A stretch of DNA of 19,204 nucleotides from UBA4722 sp044221135 (GCA_044221135.1 JBGAPT010000039.1:1-19204); one strand, 5' to 3'. Shown: positions 1 through 7,800, counted from the first letter of the stretch. A program made the numbers and translations. The notes: generated by a model not told the origin, from the sequence alone.

Positions 1-272
1 GTTTGTGAGGCAGGCAAAATAAATAAATCTTTGATATGTTTATCACGAATTAATGCTTGGTTTAAATTGGCTTCATTGCGTATCACGTTTACGAAATCAT
101 AAACAACACGGCGCTCACAACCCATAATTAAATCAAGATTACGTAAGCCTATATCAAAATCAATAACGGCTGTTTTAAAACCACGGCTAGCTAACCCTAC
201 AGCAAAAGACGCGCTAGTTGTTGTTTTACCTACACCCCCTTTTCCGGATGTGATTACAATAATTTTAGTCAC
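1..272 (-). CDS. minD: MinD, septum-site-determining ATPase (5' part only)
   Basis: This is the N-terminal ~90 residues of MinD, cut by the window edge. MinD is the membrane-associated ATPase that recruits MinC and, with MinE, oscillates to keep the division septum at mid-cell. The deviant Walker A motif GKGGVGKTT lies at about residues 10-18, and the following segment (VIDFDIGLRNLDLIMGCERRV) has the typical MinD switch-I region; both are seen directly. The only plausible start is a GTG at 272, giving (M)TKIIVITSGKGG. It lies 18 bases after the minC stop, so minC and minD are probably cotranscribed. minE would be expected beyond the window. Confidence 0.95.
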   Translation of the reverse strand, partial: MTKIIVITSGKGGVGKTTTSASFAVGLASRGFKTAVIDFDIGLRNLDLIMGCERRVVYDFVNVIRNEANLNQALIRDKHIKDLFILPASQ

Positions 273-290
273 TGTTTATTCCTTCGTTAA

Positions 291-1001
291 TTATAAAACT
301 TCAATACGGATCTGCTCATTTTCCAAATAAATCTGTTTCATGCCATCACCCAGGGGTGAGTTTAACATATCTTCTTTTGTTAGATAATAGCCTGCTATAG
401 ATACTAATTCTGCATCGAGTGTACTACAAAAGATCCGTGCTTGTGCATTACCTTGTACGCCAGCAAGCACTCTACCTCGTAACGAGCCATAAACATGTAT
501 ATTTCCATCAGCCAGCAGCTCAGCGCCTTGACTGACTGCAGCGGTTACAATTAAATCACTGTCTTTAGCATAGACTTGCATGCCAGAACGAATGGGGGTG
601 GTCACTAACTTAGTTAACCGATGCGCGGGTTCTTCTTTTTTCTGGGATTTCGTGTCTGCTACACTCAGCTGGCTGGATGTTAAAACGGGTAGGCCCATTT
701 CTGCTGCTGCGTTATGCTGTTCCTCGCTACCACCTCGTATTCCAACAGGAATCATATGATTCGCCAGTAGCATTTCTTTTAATTTAATAAAATTTAATGT
801 GCCTAGGGATTTGACTTTGTCTAAGTCGATAATAACGGGTAGATTAATAAAAAAGGGGGGCGCATTGCGTATTGCATTTAATAGCTGCTGTTCAAGTGCT
901 TCCCAGTCATAACGGATAATTTGTAAAACAGTACATGGCAAAAAATTCGCTTTAAATTGAAAGCACGTTTTTTGTTCTCTATTGGAAGCACTCACTGCCA
1001 T
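291..1001 (-). CDS. minC: MinC, septum-site-determining protein (FtsZ inhibitor)
   Basis: MinC prevents FtsZ polymerisation near the poles and is activated by MinD. At 236 residues it matches the usual size. The N-terminal domain covers about residues 1-110. A linker rich in Lys, Glu and Ser follows, and then the right-handed beta-helix C-terminal domain (about 130-236). That domain contains the family signature HVYGSLRGRVLAGVQGN, followed by FCSTLDAELVSIAGYYL, which forms the MinD and FtsZ contact face. The start ATG lies only 4 bases past the yajQ stop. yajQ, minC and minD therefore look like one transcription unit, placed unusually behind riboflavin and ribosomal genes. The reading frame is complete. 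Confidence 0.95.
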   Translation of the reverse strand: MAVSASNREQKTCFQFKANFLPCTVLQIIRYDWEALEQQLLNAIRNAPPFFINLPVIIDLDKVKSLGTLNFIKLKEMLLANHMIPVGIRGGSEEQHNAAAEMGLPVLTSSQLSVADTKSQKKEEPAHRLTKLVTTPIRSGMQVYAKDSDLIVTAAVSQGAELLADGNIHVYGSLRGRVLAGVQGNAQARIFCSTLDAELVSIAGYYLTKEDMLNSPLGDGMKQIYLENEQIRIEVL

Positions 1002-1005
1002 CTGA

Positions 1006-1488
1006 TTAATCCCTAAAATTTTCGAACTGTAATGGTAAATTTAATTTGGCTTCACGTAAATAGGCAATGGCTGCTTGTAAATCATCTCTTTTTTTACCTG
1101 TTACTCTGACTTGTTCGCCTTGTATGGTAGCTTGTACTTTTAAATTGGCTTCTTTAATACTCTTGACAACTTTTTTTGCTGTTTCTGTATCTAATCCTTG
1201 TTTGACATCGACTACTTGTCTTGCTTCATTTAATTTAATTTCTGCGGGTTTATAATCCAGTGAACGTATATCCACATTGCGTTTTGCTAATTTATTTCGC
1301 AAAATTTCATTTACTTGCTTCAATTGGAAATCCGTTGGAGCAATAAGAGTGATGGTATTTTTAGATAATTCTAAACGAGTATCTGTACCTTTCAGGTCAA
1401 AGCGGGTGTTAATTTCACGATTGACTTGGTCTATTGCATTAGTGACCTCATGATTATCTACTTTAGAAACAACATCGAATGAAGGCAT
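1006..1488 (-). CDS. yajQ: YajQ family nucleotide-binding protein (UPF0234)
   Basis: This is a 160-residue protein of the YajQ family, with the family start MPSFDVVSKVDNHEVTNAID, the conserved REINTRFDLKGTDT segment and the C-terminal IQGEQVRVTGKKRDDLQ motif. The family has two ferredoxin-like RNA-binding-type domains, and some members bind cyclic di-GMP or nucleotides; which ligand applies here cannot be told from the sequence. The gene begins 9 bases after the ribH stop and is followed at once by minC, so cotranscription is likely. It is full length with no visible damage. Confidence 0.93.
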   Translation of the reverse strand: MPSFDVVSKVDNHEVTNAIDQVNREINTRFDLKGTDTRLELSKNTITLIAPTDFQLKQVNEILRNKLAKRNVDIRSLDYKPAEIKLNEARQVVDVKQGLDTETAKKVVKSIKEANLKVQATIQGEQVRVTGKKRDDLQAAIAYLREAKLNLPLQFENFRD

Positions 1489-1497
1489 GTTTATCTC

Positions 1498-1959
1498 CTA
1501 TATTTGACGTAAAGCTGAAATCAATTCAAATGCAGCATCCACTGATGAACGGCCTTTATGACCGTGCGATCCACCCACTCTATCAAAAGCTTGCTCTTCA
1601 GTATCCACTGTCAACAGACCAAAAATAACGGGGATATTCTGGGTAAGAGCAACCTGCTGACAGCCTTGGCTCACTTGTTGACAAACATAATCAAAATGTT
1701 TGGTTTCGCCCATAATGACTGCGCCAAGACAAATAATGGCTTCAAATTTATTAGTCTGTGCCAACCGCTGAGCAGCAATGGGAATTTCGATGGCACCTGG
1801 AACCCAAATAACGGTTATTTGTTGCGGGTTAAAATTTAATTCGTGTAATCGTTGAATAGCACCATTGTAGAGTTTTTGAGTGACGTCTTGGTTGAAACGG
1901 CTGATGACAATAGCAACGTTAAAAGAACCAGGAATAGCTTGGACGTTTAGGATTTTCAT
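1498..1959 (-). CDS. ribH: 6,7-dimethyl-8-ribityllumazine synthase
   Basis: RibH condenses 5-amino-6-ribitylamino-uracil with 3,4-dihydroxy-2-butanone 4-phosphate in the penultimate step of riboflavin synthesis. It usually forms a 60-mer or pentamer in the cytosol. The 153-residue length is standard. Visible motifs are SRFN near residue 20, VPGAIEIP at about 53-60, and GAVIMGETKHFDYV, whose His88 corresponds to the catalytic histidine. A terminal GGSHGHKG segment contacts phosphate. A Lys occupies the position before this His where Pro is common. The gene lies 74 bases downstream of ribD. Riboflavin synthase and RibA/RibB are not in the window. Confidence 0.96.
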   Translation of the reverse strand: MKILNVQAIPGSFNVAIVISRFNQDVTQKLYNGAIQRLHELNFNPQQITVIWVPGAIEIPIAAQRLAQTNKFEAIICLGAVIMGETKHFDYVCQQVSQGCQQVALTQNIPVIFGLLTVDTEEQAFDRVGGSHGHKGRSSVDAAFELISALRQI

Positions 1960-1988
1960 TCTCTATCCTTATACTTTTTTAAGGCGTT

Positions 1989-2030
1989 CTTGTTTATATG
2001 TTGCGCATAAGCAAAGCTTATGTTTGCATT
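1989..2030. repeat. palindromic repeat, module c only (after ribD)
   Basis: This short element sits in the ribD-ribH gap, 3 bases past the ribD stop codon. Its core is the inverted pair CATAAGC (2006-2012) and GCTTATG (2016-2022) around AAA. It matches 10431-10455 and 13788-13827 nearly base for base, including the flanking CTTGTTTATATG. Only this module of the larger composite repeat is present. It could form a small hairpin in the mRNA. Confidence 0.8.
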
Positions 2031-2033
2031 AGT

Positions 2034-3122
2034 TTACCAACGAATATCACATAAAGCATCACTTCCAAACTGTTCCCAGTGAATTTCGCAGGTACCTAAA
2101 TCAAGTGAAAAATCGTTTCCGAATGCAGCTTGGCCCTCACCTAGCCATTGAGGAGCAACGTAAATATAAGCTCTTTGTAATAATTTTTGTGCGATCAATG
2201 TAGAAAAACATTTGCCGCCCGCTTCAACCCAAAGATCATGGATTCCATCTTGTCCTATTTGTTGAATAACTTTTTTTAAATCTAATCCATCTTTATTTTC
2301 ATCTACAGGGATACAACGAATACCCCATTTAATGAGTTGTTGTTGACGCATCGTATCTGCATCTTTAGCATGCAAAAGGATGAGTGATTTTGCTGTTTTA
2401 ATGACTGCTGCAGTATGAGGAAGGCTTAATTGACTATCTAATACATAAATAGGCTTAGCAAATGTTTCATGAGTCAGGCGTGCATTTAATTGAGGATCAT
2501 CCTGTATAATTGTCTTTACGGTTGTTAATATTGCATCAGCCGCCTTACGCGATGCATGGGTCACTTCTTGAAGTGCTTTACCCGTAATTTGAATACGCTC
2601 ACCTGATTTTCCAGCTATCTTACCATCCAATGTTAAAGCAATTTTTGCAGTCACAAAGGGTTCTTTCTTTTGCTGCCAGTGATTATAACTCACATAAAAA
2701 GCGCTGATATCTGGAGAAGGCATGTAGTCACAGATAATGCCCTTGTCTTGTAATAGGGATGCGCTTTGTCCCGCTACTTTAGGATTAGGATCAGTATAAC
2801 CATAGACTACGCGTTTTATGCCAGCTTGAATGAGCGCATCTGTACAAGGCGGTGTTTTTCCAAAATGACAGCAAGGTTCTAGCGTAATGTAAATGGTGGT
2901 GCCTTGAGCACGCATGGATAGTTTTTGTAAGGCATCTACTTCAGCGTGGGGGGCTCCAGCAGCCATGTGGTAACCCGTCGCTAACACTTTATTGTCTAGC
3001 GTAATAACTGCGCCAACAGAAGGATTAGGTGAACAGAACCCGCGGCGAATTTTAGCGAGGCTAAGAGCTTGAGCCAGGTAAATTAGATCAGTGTTTTTAT
3101 GCAGCTTCCGATGATTTTTCAC
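2034..3122 (-). CDS. ribD: RibD, bifunctional riboflavin deaminase/reductase
   Basis: RibD deaminates the pyrimidine product of GTP cyclohydrolase II and then reduces its ribosyl side chain with NADPH. The 362-residue length fits. The N-terminal deaminase domain (about 10-150) carries the zinc and catalytic site His59-Ala-Glu61, with PCCHFGKTPPC supplying Cys84 and Cys93. The reductase domain begins near VTAKIALTLDGKIA (about residue 158) and includes DAILTTVKTIIQDDPQLNAR and WVEAGGKC. The chosen ATG at 3122 makes the gene overlap the 3' end of rplQ by 26 bases, which implies translational coupling to the alpha operon. A later start is possible but would lack the overlap. No FMN riboswitch is seen ahead of it. 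Confidence 0.95.
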   Translation of the reverse strand: MKNHRKLHKNTDLIYLAQALSLAKIRRGFCSPNPSVGAVITLDNKVLATGYHMAAGAPHAEVDALQKLSMRAQGTTIYITLEPCCHFGKTPPCTDALIQAGIKRVVYGYTDPNPKVAGQSASLLQDKGIICDYMPSPDISAFYVSYNHWQQKKEPFVTAKIALTLDGKIAGKSGERIQITGKALQEVTHASRKAADAILTTVKTIIQDDPQLNARLTHETFAKPIYVLDSQLSLPHTAAVIKTAKSLILLHAKDADTMRQQQLIKWGIRCIPVDENKDGLDLKKVIQQIGQDGIHDLWVEAGGKCFSTLIAQKLLQRAYIYVAPQWLGEGQAAFGNDFSLDLGTCEIHWEQFGSDALCDIRW

Positions 3123-3474
3123 GGCCGACTAACTCAACAATATCCATAGGAGCCGCGTCACCTTTACGATAACCACATTTCAATACACGAAGATAACCAC
3201 CCGGTCGTGATTGAAAATGTGGCGCAAGCTCGTTAAAAAGTTTGGTAACCATCTCTCTATCACGTAAACGTGCAAAAGCAATACGGCGATGATGCACGCT
3301 ATCCGATTTAGCCATCGTAATCAAAGGTTCAATATAACCTCTTAATTCTTTAGCTTTAGCGACTGTCGTTGTAATTAATTCATGCTTCAGCAAAGAAACC
3401 ATCATGTTTTTAAACATGGCCTTGCGATGACTACTATTACGACCGAAATATCTACCACTGTGTCGATGACGCAT
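3097..3474 (-). CDS. rplQ: 50S ribosomal protein L17
   Basis: L17 is a large-subunit protein and the normal last gene of the alpha operon. It has 125 residues, close to the E. coli length. The start MRHRHSGRYFGRNSSHRKAM and the segment LLKHELITTTVAKAKELRGYIEPLIT are diagnostic, as is the later PGGYLRVLKCGYRKGDAAPM. The C-terminus (VELVGREKSSEAA) is normal. The gene starts 11 bases after rpoA and overlaps ribD by 26 bases, so there is no room for a terminator at what is usually the operon end. Transcription probably continues into the riboflavin genes. Confidence 0.97.
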   Translation of the reverse strand: MRHRHSGRYFGRNSSHRKAMFKNMMVSLLKHELITTTVAKAKELRGYIEPLITMAKSDSVHHRRIAFARLRDREMVTKLFNELAPHFQSRPGGYLRVLKCGYRKGDAAPMDIVELVGREKSSEAA

Positions 3475-3485
3475 AAAAAACCTTC

Positions 3486-4475
3486 CTACTCATTATCTTT
3501 ATGATTGACAGACTGCCAATGTTCTAACCGTGTCCCCAAGGAAAGTCCATGCGTAGACAAAACATTTTTAATTTCTGTCAGCGATTTCTTTCCTAAATTG
3601 GGTGTCTTCAATAAATCTGTCTCACTGCGTTGCACTAAATCACCAATATAAAAGATACTCTCCGCTTTCAAACAATTAGCAGATCTTACCGTTAATTCCA
3701 AATCATCCACAGGACGCATAAAAATAGGATTAACAGATTGCAGATCAGTAGCCTCTTTCAACATAGGTGATGATCTCAAATCCACGAAAGGTGCCAACTG
3801 TTGTTGTAAAATAGTTGCAGTACGGCGTATGGCTTCTTCTGGGTCTAGAGTTCCATTTGTTTCAAGATCAATGATCAATTTATCCAAGTTAGTACGCTGT
3901 TCTACACGCGCACTTTCCACCGTATAGGTTACTCGACGCACGGGGCTGAAACTTGCATCTAAATGCAATACACCCACTGCTACTTTTTCTTCTTCATCAC
4001 GGCTTCGAATAGAAGCTGTTCTATAGCCACGTCCTAACTGTACCTTCAGAGTCATATTTAACTCAGCTGTTTCATTAAGATGGGCAATGACAAGCTCTGG
4101 GTTAATAATCTTTGTATCATGCTCTTGATCGATGTCGCCTGCCAACACTGGCCCAGGGCCTTTTTTATGTAGCTTTAAGATGACTTCTTCACGACCCAAT
4201 AACTTAATAGCCACATTTTTAAGATTCAATAGAATCTCTATGACATCTTCTTGCACGCCAGGTATGGTGCCATACTCGTGCAATACACCATCAATTTTAA
4301 CCTCAACAATAGCAGCACCAGGCATTGACGAAAGTAACATCCTTCGCAATGTTGTTCCTAATGTATGCCCATAACCTAACTCTAACGGCTCCAATGTGAC
4401 CTTAGCATGAAATGGCGTGATTGTTTCAACGACAATTTCGCGTGGGGTCAAAAACTCATATGGATTATTCTGCAT
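3486..4475 (-). CDS. rpoA: RNA polymerase alpha subunit
   Basis: The alpha subunit dimerises to nucleate RNA polymerase assembly, and its C-terminal domain contacts UP elements and activators. The 329-residue length is exactly the usual one. The N-terminal domain (about 1-235) shows LEPLELGYGHTLGTTLRRMLLSS and GVQEDVIEILLNLK. After an acidic linker, the C-terminal domain (about 250-329) shows RPVDDLELTVRSANCLKAE and TPNLGKKSLTEIKNVL, including the arginine and asparagine residues used for DNA contact. It lies between rpsD (25 bases upstream) and rplQ. It is intact, unlike parts of the adjacent spc operon. Confidence 0.98.
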   Translation of the reverse strand: MQNNPYEFLTPREIVVETITPFHAKVTLEPLELGYGHTLGTTLRRMLLSSMPGAAIVEVKIDGVLHEYGTIPGVQEDVIEILLNLKNVAIKLLGREEVILKLHKKGPGPVLAGDIDQEHDTKIINPELVIAHLNETAELNMTLKVQLGRGYRTASIRSRDEEEKVAVGVLHLDASFSPVRRVTYTVESARVEQRTNLDKLIIDLETNGTLDPEEAIRRTATILQQQLAPFVDLRSSPMLKEATDLQSVNPIFMRPVDDLELTVRSANCLKAESIFYIGDLVQRSETDLLKTPNLGKKSLTEIKNVLSTHGLSLGTRLEHWQSVNHKDNE

Positions 4476-4500
4476 GAAATAACCTCATAAAATCCAATAG

Positions 4501-5136
4501 TTATTTGGAATAAAGCTCAACAATAAGCTTCATATTAATATCAGGAGGCAAGTCAGTTCTCTCTGGCACTTGTTTAAAAGTACCTTTGAGTTCTGTTACA
4601 TCGACCTCCAACCAGCTGCAGCCTTCTCTAGCTTTTGCTAAAGCAAGTGCATTTTGAACGCGTACTTGTTGCTTAGCACTCTCTTTAAGGCTAATCACAT
4701 CGCCTGCTATCACTGAGTAAGAAGGTATGTTAACCACTTTACCATTTACCAAGATAGCACAATGATTGACTAGCTGCCTTGCCATAGCCCGGGTTGCTGC
4801 AAACCCCATTTTATATACCACATTATCTAACCTGCTTTCCAGAAGCTTTAACAGGTTCTCACCTGTAGAGCCTTTTAAGCGAGCTGCTTTTTTAAAATAA
4901 TTAACAAATGGACGTTCCATCACACCATAGGTGCGACGTATCTTTTGTTTTTCACGCAATTGTAAGCCATATTCAGTTTCACGGCCACGTCTTGCACCAT
5001 GAACACCCGGCGCAGTATCTAACTTACATTTGGAATCTAAGGAACGAACTCCACTTGTTAACGAAAGATCCGCCTTCTCTCTACGTGAGTACTTACATCT
5101 ACGTTTAGCCCGTGGGCTACGCTGACTAGCCATCAA
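4501..5136 (-). CDS. rpsD: 30S ribosomal protein S4
   Basis: S4 is a primary 16S rRNA-binding protein and, in E. coli, the translational repressor of the alpha operon. The S4 RNA-binding domain lies in the middle (KLLESRLDNVVYKMGFAATRA and the following ~60 residues). The C-terminus ERTDLPPDINMKLIVELYSK is typical. At 211 residues it is slightly longer than the E. coli protein (206). The extreme N-terminus differs from the common MARYxGP form: it reads MMASQRSPRAKRRCKYSRRE, so the start may be either the first or the second Met. It follows rpsK after a 122-base gap that holds a hairpin and a dispersed repeat. Confidence 0.96.
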   Translation of the reverse strand: MMASQRSPRAKRRCKYSRREKADLSLTSGVRSLDSKCKLDTAPGVHGARRGRETEYGLQLREKQKIRRTYGVMERPFVNYFKKAARLKGSTGENLLKLLESRLDNVVYKMGFAATRAMARQLVNHCAILVNGKVVNIPSYSVIAGDVISLKESAKQQVRVQNALALAKAREGCSWLEVDVTELKGTFKQVPERTDLPPDINMKLIVELYSK

Positions 5137-5186
5137 CTTTCTCCTACACTATTACAGTCTCTTTACATATCTACTATGCCGGGCGT

Positions 5187-5254
5187 AATGCCTTGATTTT
5201 CTACGCTCAAAAACCAAGGCATTCCACCTCGGCCTAGCGAAATGTCAACAGACC
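5187..5254. repeat. hairpin plus short dispersed repeat in the rpsK-rpsD gap
   Basis: A 9-base inverted repeat (AATGCCTTG at 5187-5195 and CAAGGCATT at 5215-5223) surrounds a 19-base loop. It is followed by a 23-base sequence (5232-5254) that recurs with one mismatch at 13681-13703, ahead of rplB. On the coding strand the shared sequence contains TTGACA. The hairpin lacks a T tract, so it is not a clear intrinsic terminator. A processing site or a repeat copy are both possible. Confidence 0.6.
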
Positions 5255-5258
5255 TTAC

Positions 5259-5774
5259 TTATACTCGACGCTTTTTGGGATCACGGCAACCATTGAAAGG
5301 TATACCTGTCGCATCAGTAATCGACAAAATCTTTAATCCTGCTGCGTGTAATGATCTAATTGCAGATTCCCTACCAGGACCAGGGCCTTTTACTCTTACA
5401 TGAACACTCTTCATACCGAAATTTTCTATTGCCACAGAGGCTGCTTTAGTACCCGCTTCACCCGCTGCATAAGGCGTAGATTTACGTGATCCACGGTAAC
5501 CACAGCTAGCAGCACTTGACCATGCTACTGCATTACCTTGGACATCTGTAATAGTAACAATTGTATTATTAAATGAAGCACGAATATGAACAACGCCATC
5601 AAAAACTGTCTTTTTGGACTTTTTGCGGCCTTTAGCGGGTGTTGTAACTGCTTGACCCGACGATGATGCAGAACCCGTCGTCTGAGATCCGGTGTCTTCG
5701 TCTTTAATAATCTCAGCAGGCGCTTTTGAGCTTTTTGCAACTGCTTTAGTTTCTTTTGTCTGTTGTTCTGTCAT
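5259..5774 (-). CDS. rpsK: 30S ribosomal protein S11 with an N-terminal extension
   Basis: S11 lines the 30S platform near the mRNA exit. The core from about residue 50 (GRKKSKKTVFDGVVHIRASFNNTIVTI) to the C-terminus (GIPFNGCRDPKKRRV) is a standard S11, including the invariant VKGPGPGRESAIR. The protein is 171 residues against about 129 in E. coli. The first ~45 residues are extra and rich in Lys, Ser, Thr, Glu and Gly, with low complexity. No ATG, GTG or TTG codon lies in frame between the first ATG and the core, so the extension is probably real. An AGGA lies 12 bases upstream of the ATG. It sits between rpsM and rpsD as usual. Confidence 0.95.
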   Translation of the reverse strand: MTEQQTKETKAVAKSSKAPAEIIKDEDTGSQTTGSASSSGQAVTTPAKGRKKSKKTVFDGVVHIRASFNNTIVTITDVQGNAVAWSSAASCGYRGSRKSTPYAAGEAGTKAASVAIENFGMKSVHVRVKGPGPGRESAIRSLHAAGLKILSITDATGIPFNGCRDPKKRRV

Positions 5775-5816
5775 TTGAATATAATTTCCTAAATTGCTTA
5801 ACTATCAAAGAACTAC

Positions 5817-6173
5817 TTATACTTTACCTTTGCGCTTGCCTTTGCGGGTGCGTGCGTTTGTACGGGTACGTTGTCCACGAACCGGTAAGCCACGACGATG
5901 TCTTGATCCGCGATACGAACCTAGTTCAACAAGGCGCTTAATATTCATTGAAACATCGCGACGTAAATCACCTTCAACCTTAAATTTGGCTATTTCATTA
6001 CGCAAACTCTCTAATTCTACTTCTGAAAGCTCTTTTCCTTTAGTTTGCGGATTAACTTTCGCTAACGCACAGATTTTACGGGCCCTTTGACGCCCAACGC
6101 CATAAATGGCGGTCAGTCCAATGACTATATGTTTCTGTACTGGTATATTTACGCCTGCAATACGGGCTGCCAT
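5817..6173 (-). CDS. rpsM: 30S ribosomal protein S13
   Basis: S13 sits in the 30S head, contacts the P-site tRNA and forms bridges to the 50S subunit. It has 118 residues, the normal length. It begins MAARIAGVNIPVQKHIVIGL and continues with the helix-hairpin-helix segment TAIYGVGRQRARKICALAKV. It ends with the basic tail RGLPVRGQRTRTNARTRKGK. AGGAG lies 7 bases ahead of the ATG. This is the first gene of the alpha operon and is intact. The gene upstream, rpmJ, is frameshifted. Confidence 0.97.
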   Translation of the reverse strand: MAARIAGVNIPVQKHIVIGLTAIYGVGRQRARKICALAKVNPQTKGKELSEVELESLRNEIAKFKVEGDLRRDVSMNIKRLVELGSYRGSRHRRGLPVRGQRTRTNARTRKGKRKGKV

Positions 6174-6278
6174 TCAAACACTCCTACTACTTCTAATTTC
6201 CAATATCCGCATAACTCAAAATGGCGGTCAGTTTAATATCCTACTGATAAAAAAAGCAACACATTAATCAACTAATCA

Positions 6279-6387
6279 TTAACCTTGTTTTTTGCCCTTT
6301 TTTCTTTGCAAATCACTCTAACCACACGCTCCTGCGCACAATTTTGCAATTGCGACACATTTTCTTTACTGATGCACCTACTTTCAT
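6279..6387 (-). pseudogene. rpmJ: rpmJ, 50S ribosomal protein L36, frameshifted
   Basis: The start MKVGASVKKMCRNCKIVRRS is clearly L36, including the first two zinc-ligand cysteines. The frame then shifts: a single base is missing after the AGC codon, where GGT-GTG-GTT would be expected. The continuation VVRVICKE lies in another frame. The end (KKGKKQG then TAA at 6281-6279) needs a further shift. A normal L36 gene is about 114 bases; this one is about 109. It lies immediately after the decayed secY. L36 is dispensable in some bacteria, so loss here may be tolerable, but sequence error must be excluded. Confidence 0.8.
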
Positions 6388-6394
6388 ATTCACC

Positions 6395-7713
6395 CCAATT
6401 AACGCAACCTAAACCACCACCGCGTATACTCGTCTTTTTCAGTAGTGACTCATACTGGTATGACATAATATGCGCTTGTACTTGTGCCATAAAATCCATC
6501 ACAACAACGACGATAATAGGTAATGATGTTCCACCAAAGTAAAATGGCACATTCCCAAGTTAATATCATGTTCTGGCAATACGTGAATAAAGTGACATAA
6601 ATTGAATACCTGTAATGCGATATGACCATATCTATGCCAACAGCGTACCCGGACAACGATACCTGTGGTATAAATGCACACCCGATTTCTTCAAATTTCT
6701 GCGGTTTCACGAGGATTAAAAAGCATCACTTTCTTCAAAAAACAGAAAAATATAATCGATGCTGTAAAATAAAGCATATGCAAGGGTTGTCCATTTTGCA
6801 GCGCTACACCTATTGTGCCTAACCATTCCATCCCTTTTCCATGCCCGAACCATTGCGCAAGCGTTGCTGGAAGCAAAATAATGCTTGAAGCAAAGATGGG
6901 TGGTATGACACCCGCCATATTAATTTTCAGAGGGAGATGACTACTCTTTGCAGAATATACATTTCCACCTTGCATTCGACGCGCATAATTGATTGTAATT
7001 CTGCGCTGTCCACGTTCCATAAATACGACAATCCCTACCACAACTGCAACCGCTACAATGATTAAAAGTAATATTACAATTTGTAACTGGCCTTCTCTAA
7101 CCTGTTCTAATGTTCGAGCAATTGCAGAGGGCAATCCCGCAACAATGCCCGCAAAGATAATGAGTGAAATACCATTACCTATACCACGCTCAGTGACTTG
7201 TTCTCCTAACCACATTAAAAATAAAGTACCCGTCACTAACGTCAGCGTCGTTATAAAATAAAAAGAAAAACTTGGATCTAGTGCAATGCCATGTGCTGCA
7301 AGCATTTTTGCTATACCCGCTGCCTGAAAGGTTGATAATATTAAAGTACCATAGCGTGTATATTTATTAATTTTACGCTGTCCTGACTCACCTTCTTTTC
7401 GCAACTCAGCTAACTGTGGAGATACCAGTGTCAACAGCTGCATAATAATCGATGCAGAGATATAGGGCATAATCCCTAAGGCAAACAAACTAAACCGCAT
7501 CAATGCGCCACCAGAAAACATATTAAACAAACCAATAATATTATTCTGTTGCGCGTTAAATAATTCTTGTAAGCGTTGGGGGTTTAACCCTGGAACAGGT
7601 ATATAAGACCCAATACGGAATACAAGAATGGCAAACAATACAAACAATAAACGTCGTTTTAAATCTGCTATACCCGCCGTTGCAGTATTTATACCGCGAT
7701 TGTTTGTTGCCAT
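6395..7713 (-). pseudogene. secY: secY, translocon channel subunit, C-terminal part decayed
   Basis: SecY is the ten-segment channel of the Sec translocon. The first 340 residues (7713-6691) read through normally, from MATNNRGINTATAGIADLKR with TM1 (LLFVLFAILVFRIGSYIPVPG) to the cytoplasmic NPRETAE motif after TM8. A frameshift there produces a stop at 6691. The rest is recognisable only in pieces: GCAFIP in one frame near 6670, a garbled TM9 with LPE near 6600, and then VPFYFGGTSL and VVVVMDFMAQVQAH (6550-6440) in a third. Several one- and two-base indels are needed, including apparent TG and CA duplications. TM9, TM10 and the C-terminal tail are therefore lost. A truncated but functional protein is unlikely. 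Confidence 0.85.
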
Positions 7714-7733
7714 TTAAGCCTCAATCTTTGCGC

Positions 7734-7800
7734 AGGAGTTCCCGTTAAAAAATGCGAGAATTCCTTTCTTGTTTAATCGCATCAGTCAGCGAGAATCGCT
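7734..7800. repeat. composite palindromic repeat, modules a and d (end of rplO)
   Basis: This element lies between rplO and secY and extends 15 bases into the rplO coding region. It holds an imperfect inverted pair, AGGAGTTCCCG against CGAGAATTCCT with A-rich spacing, which matches the hairpin at 10388-10420. The GTCAGCGAGAATCGCTAA segment matches 10513-10531 and 15577-15596. The two middle modules seen at 10431-10495 are missing, although the GTTTAA remnant remains. The rplO stop codon and last residues (SDSR) are encoded by it. Confidence 0.75.

Noticed and set aside
1960..2033. FMN riboswitch ahead of ribH
   Set aside because: The gap is only 74 bases and filled by the short palindrome; no conserved FMN-aptamer segments were recognised there or before ribD.
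6174..6278. Alpha operon promoter ahead of rpsM
   Set aside because: Only weak 4-of-6 matches at both boxes with doubtful spacing were found; not enough to annotate.
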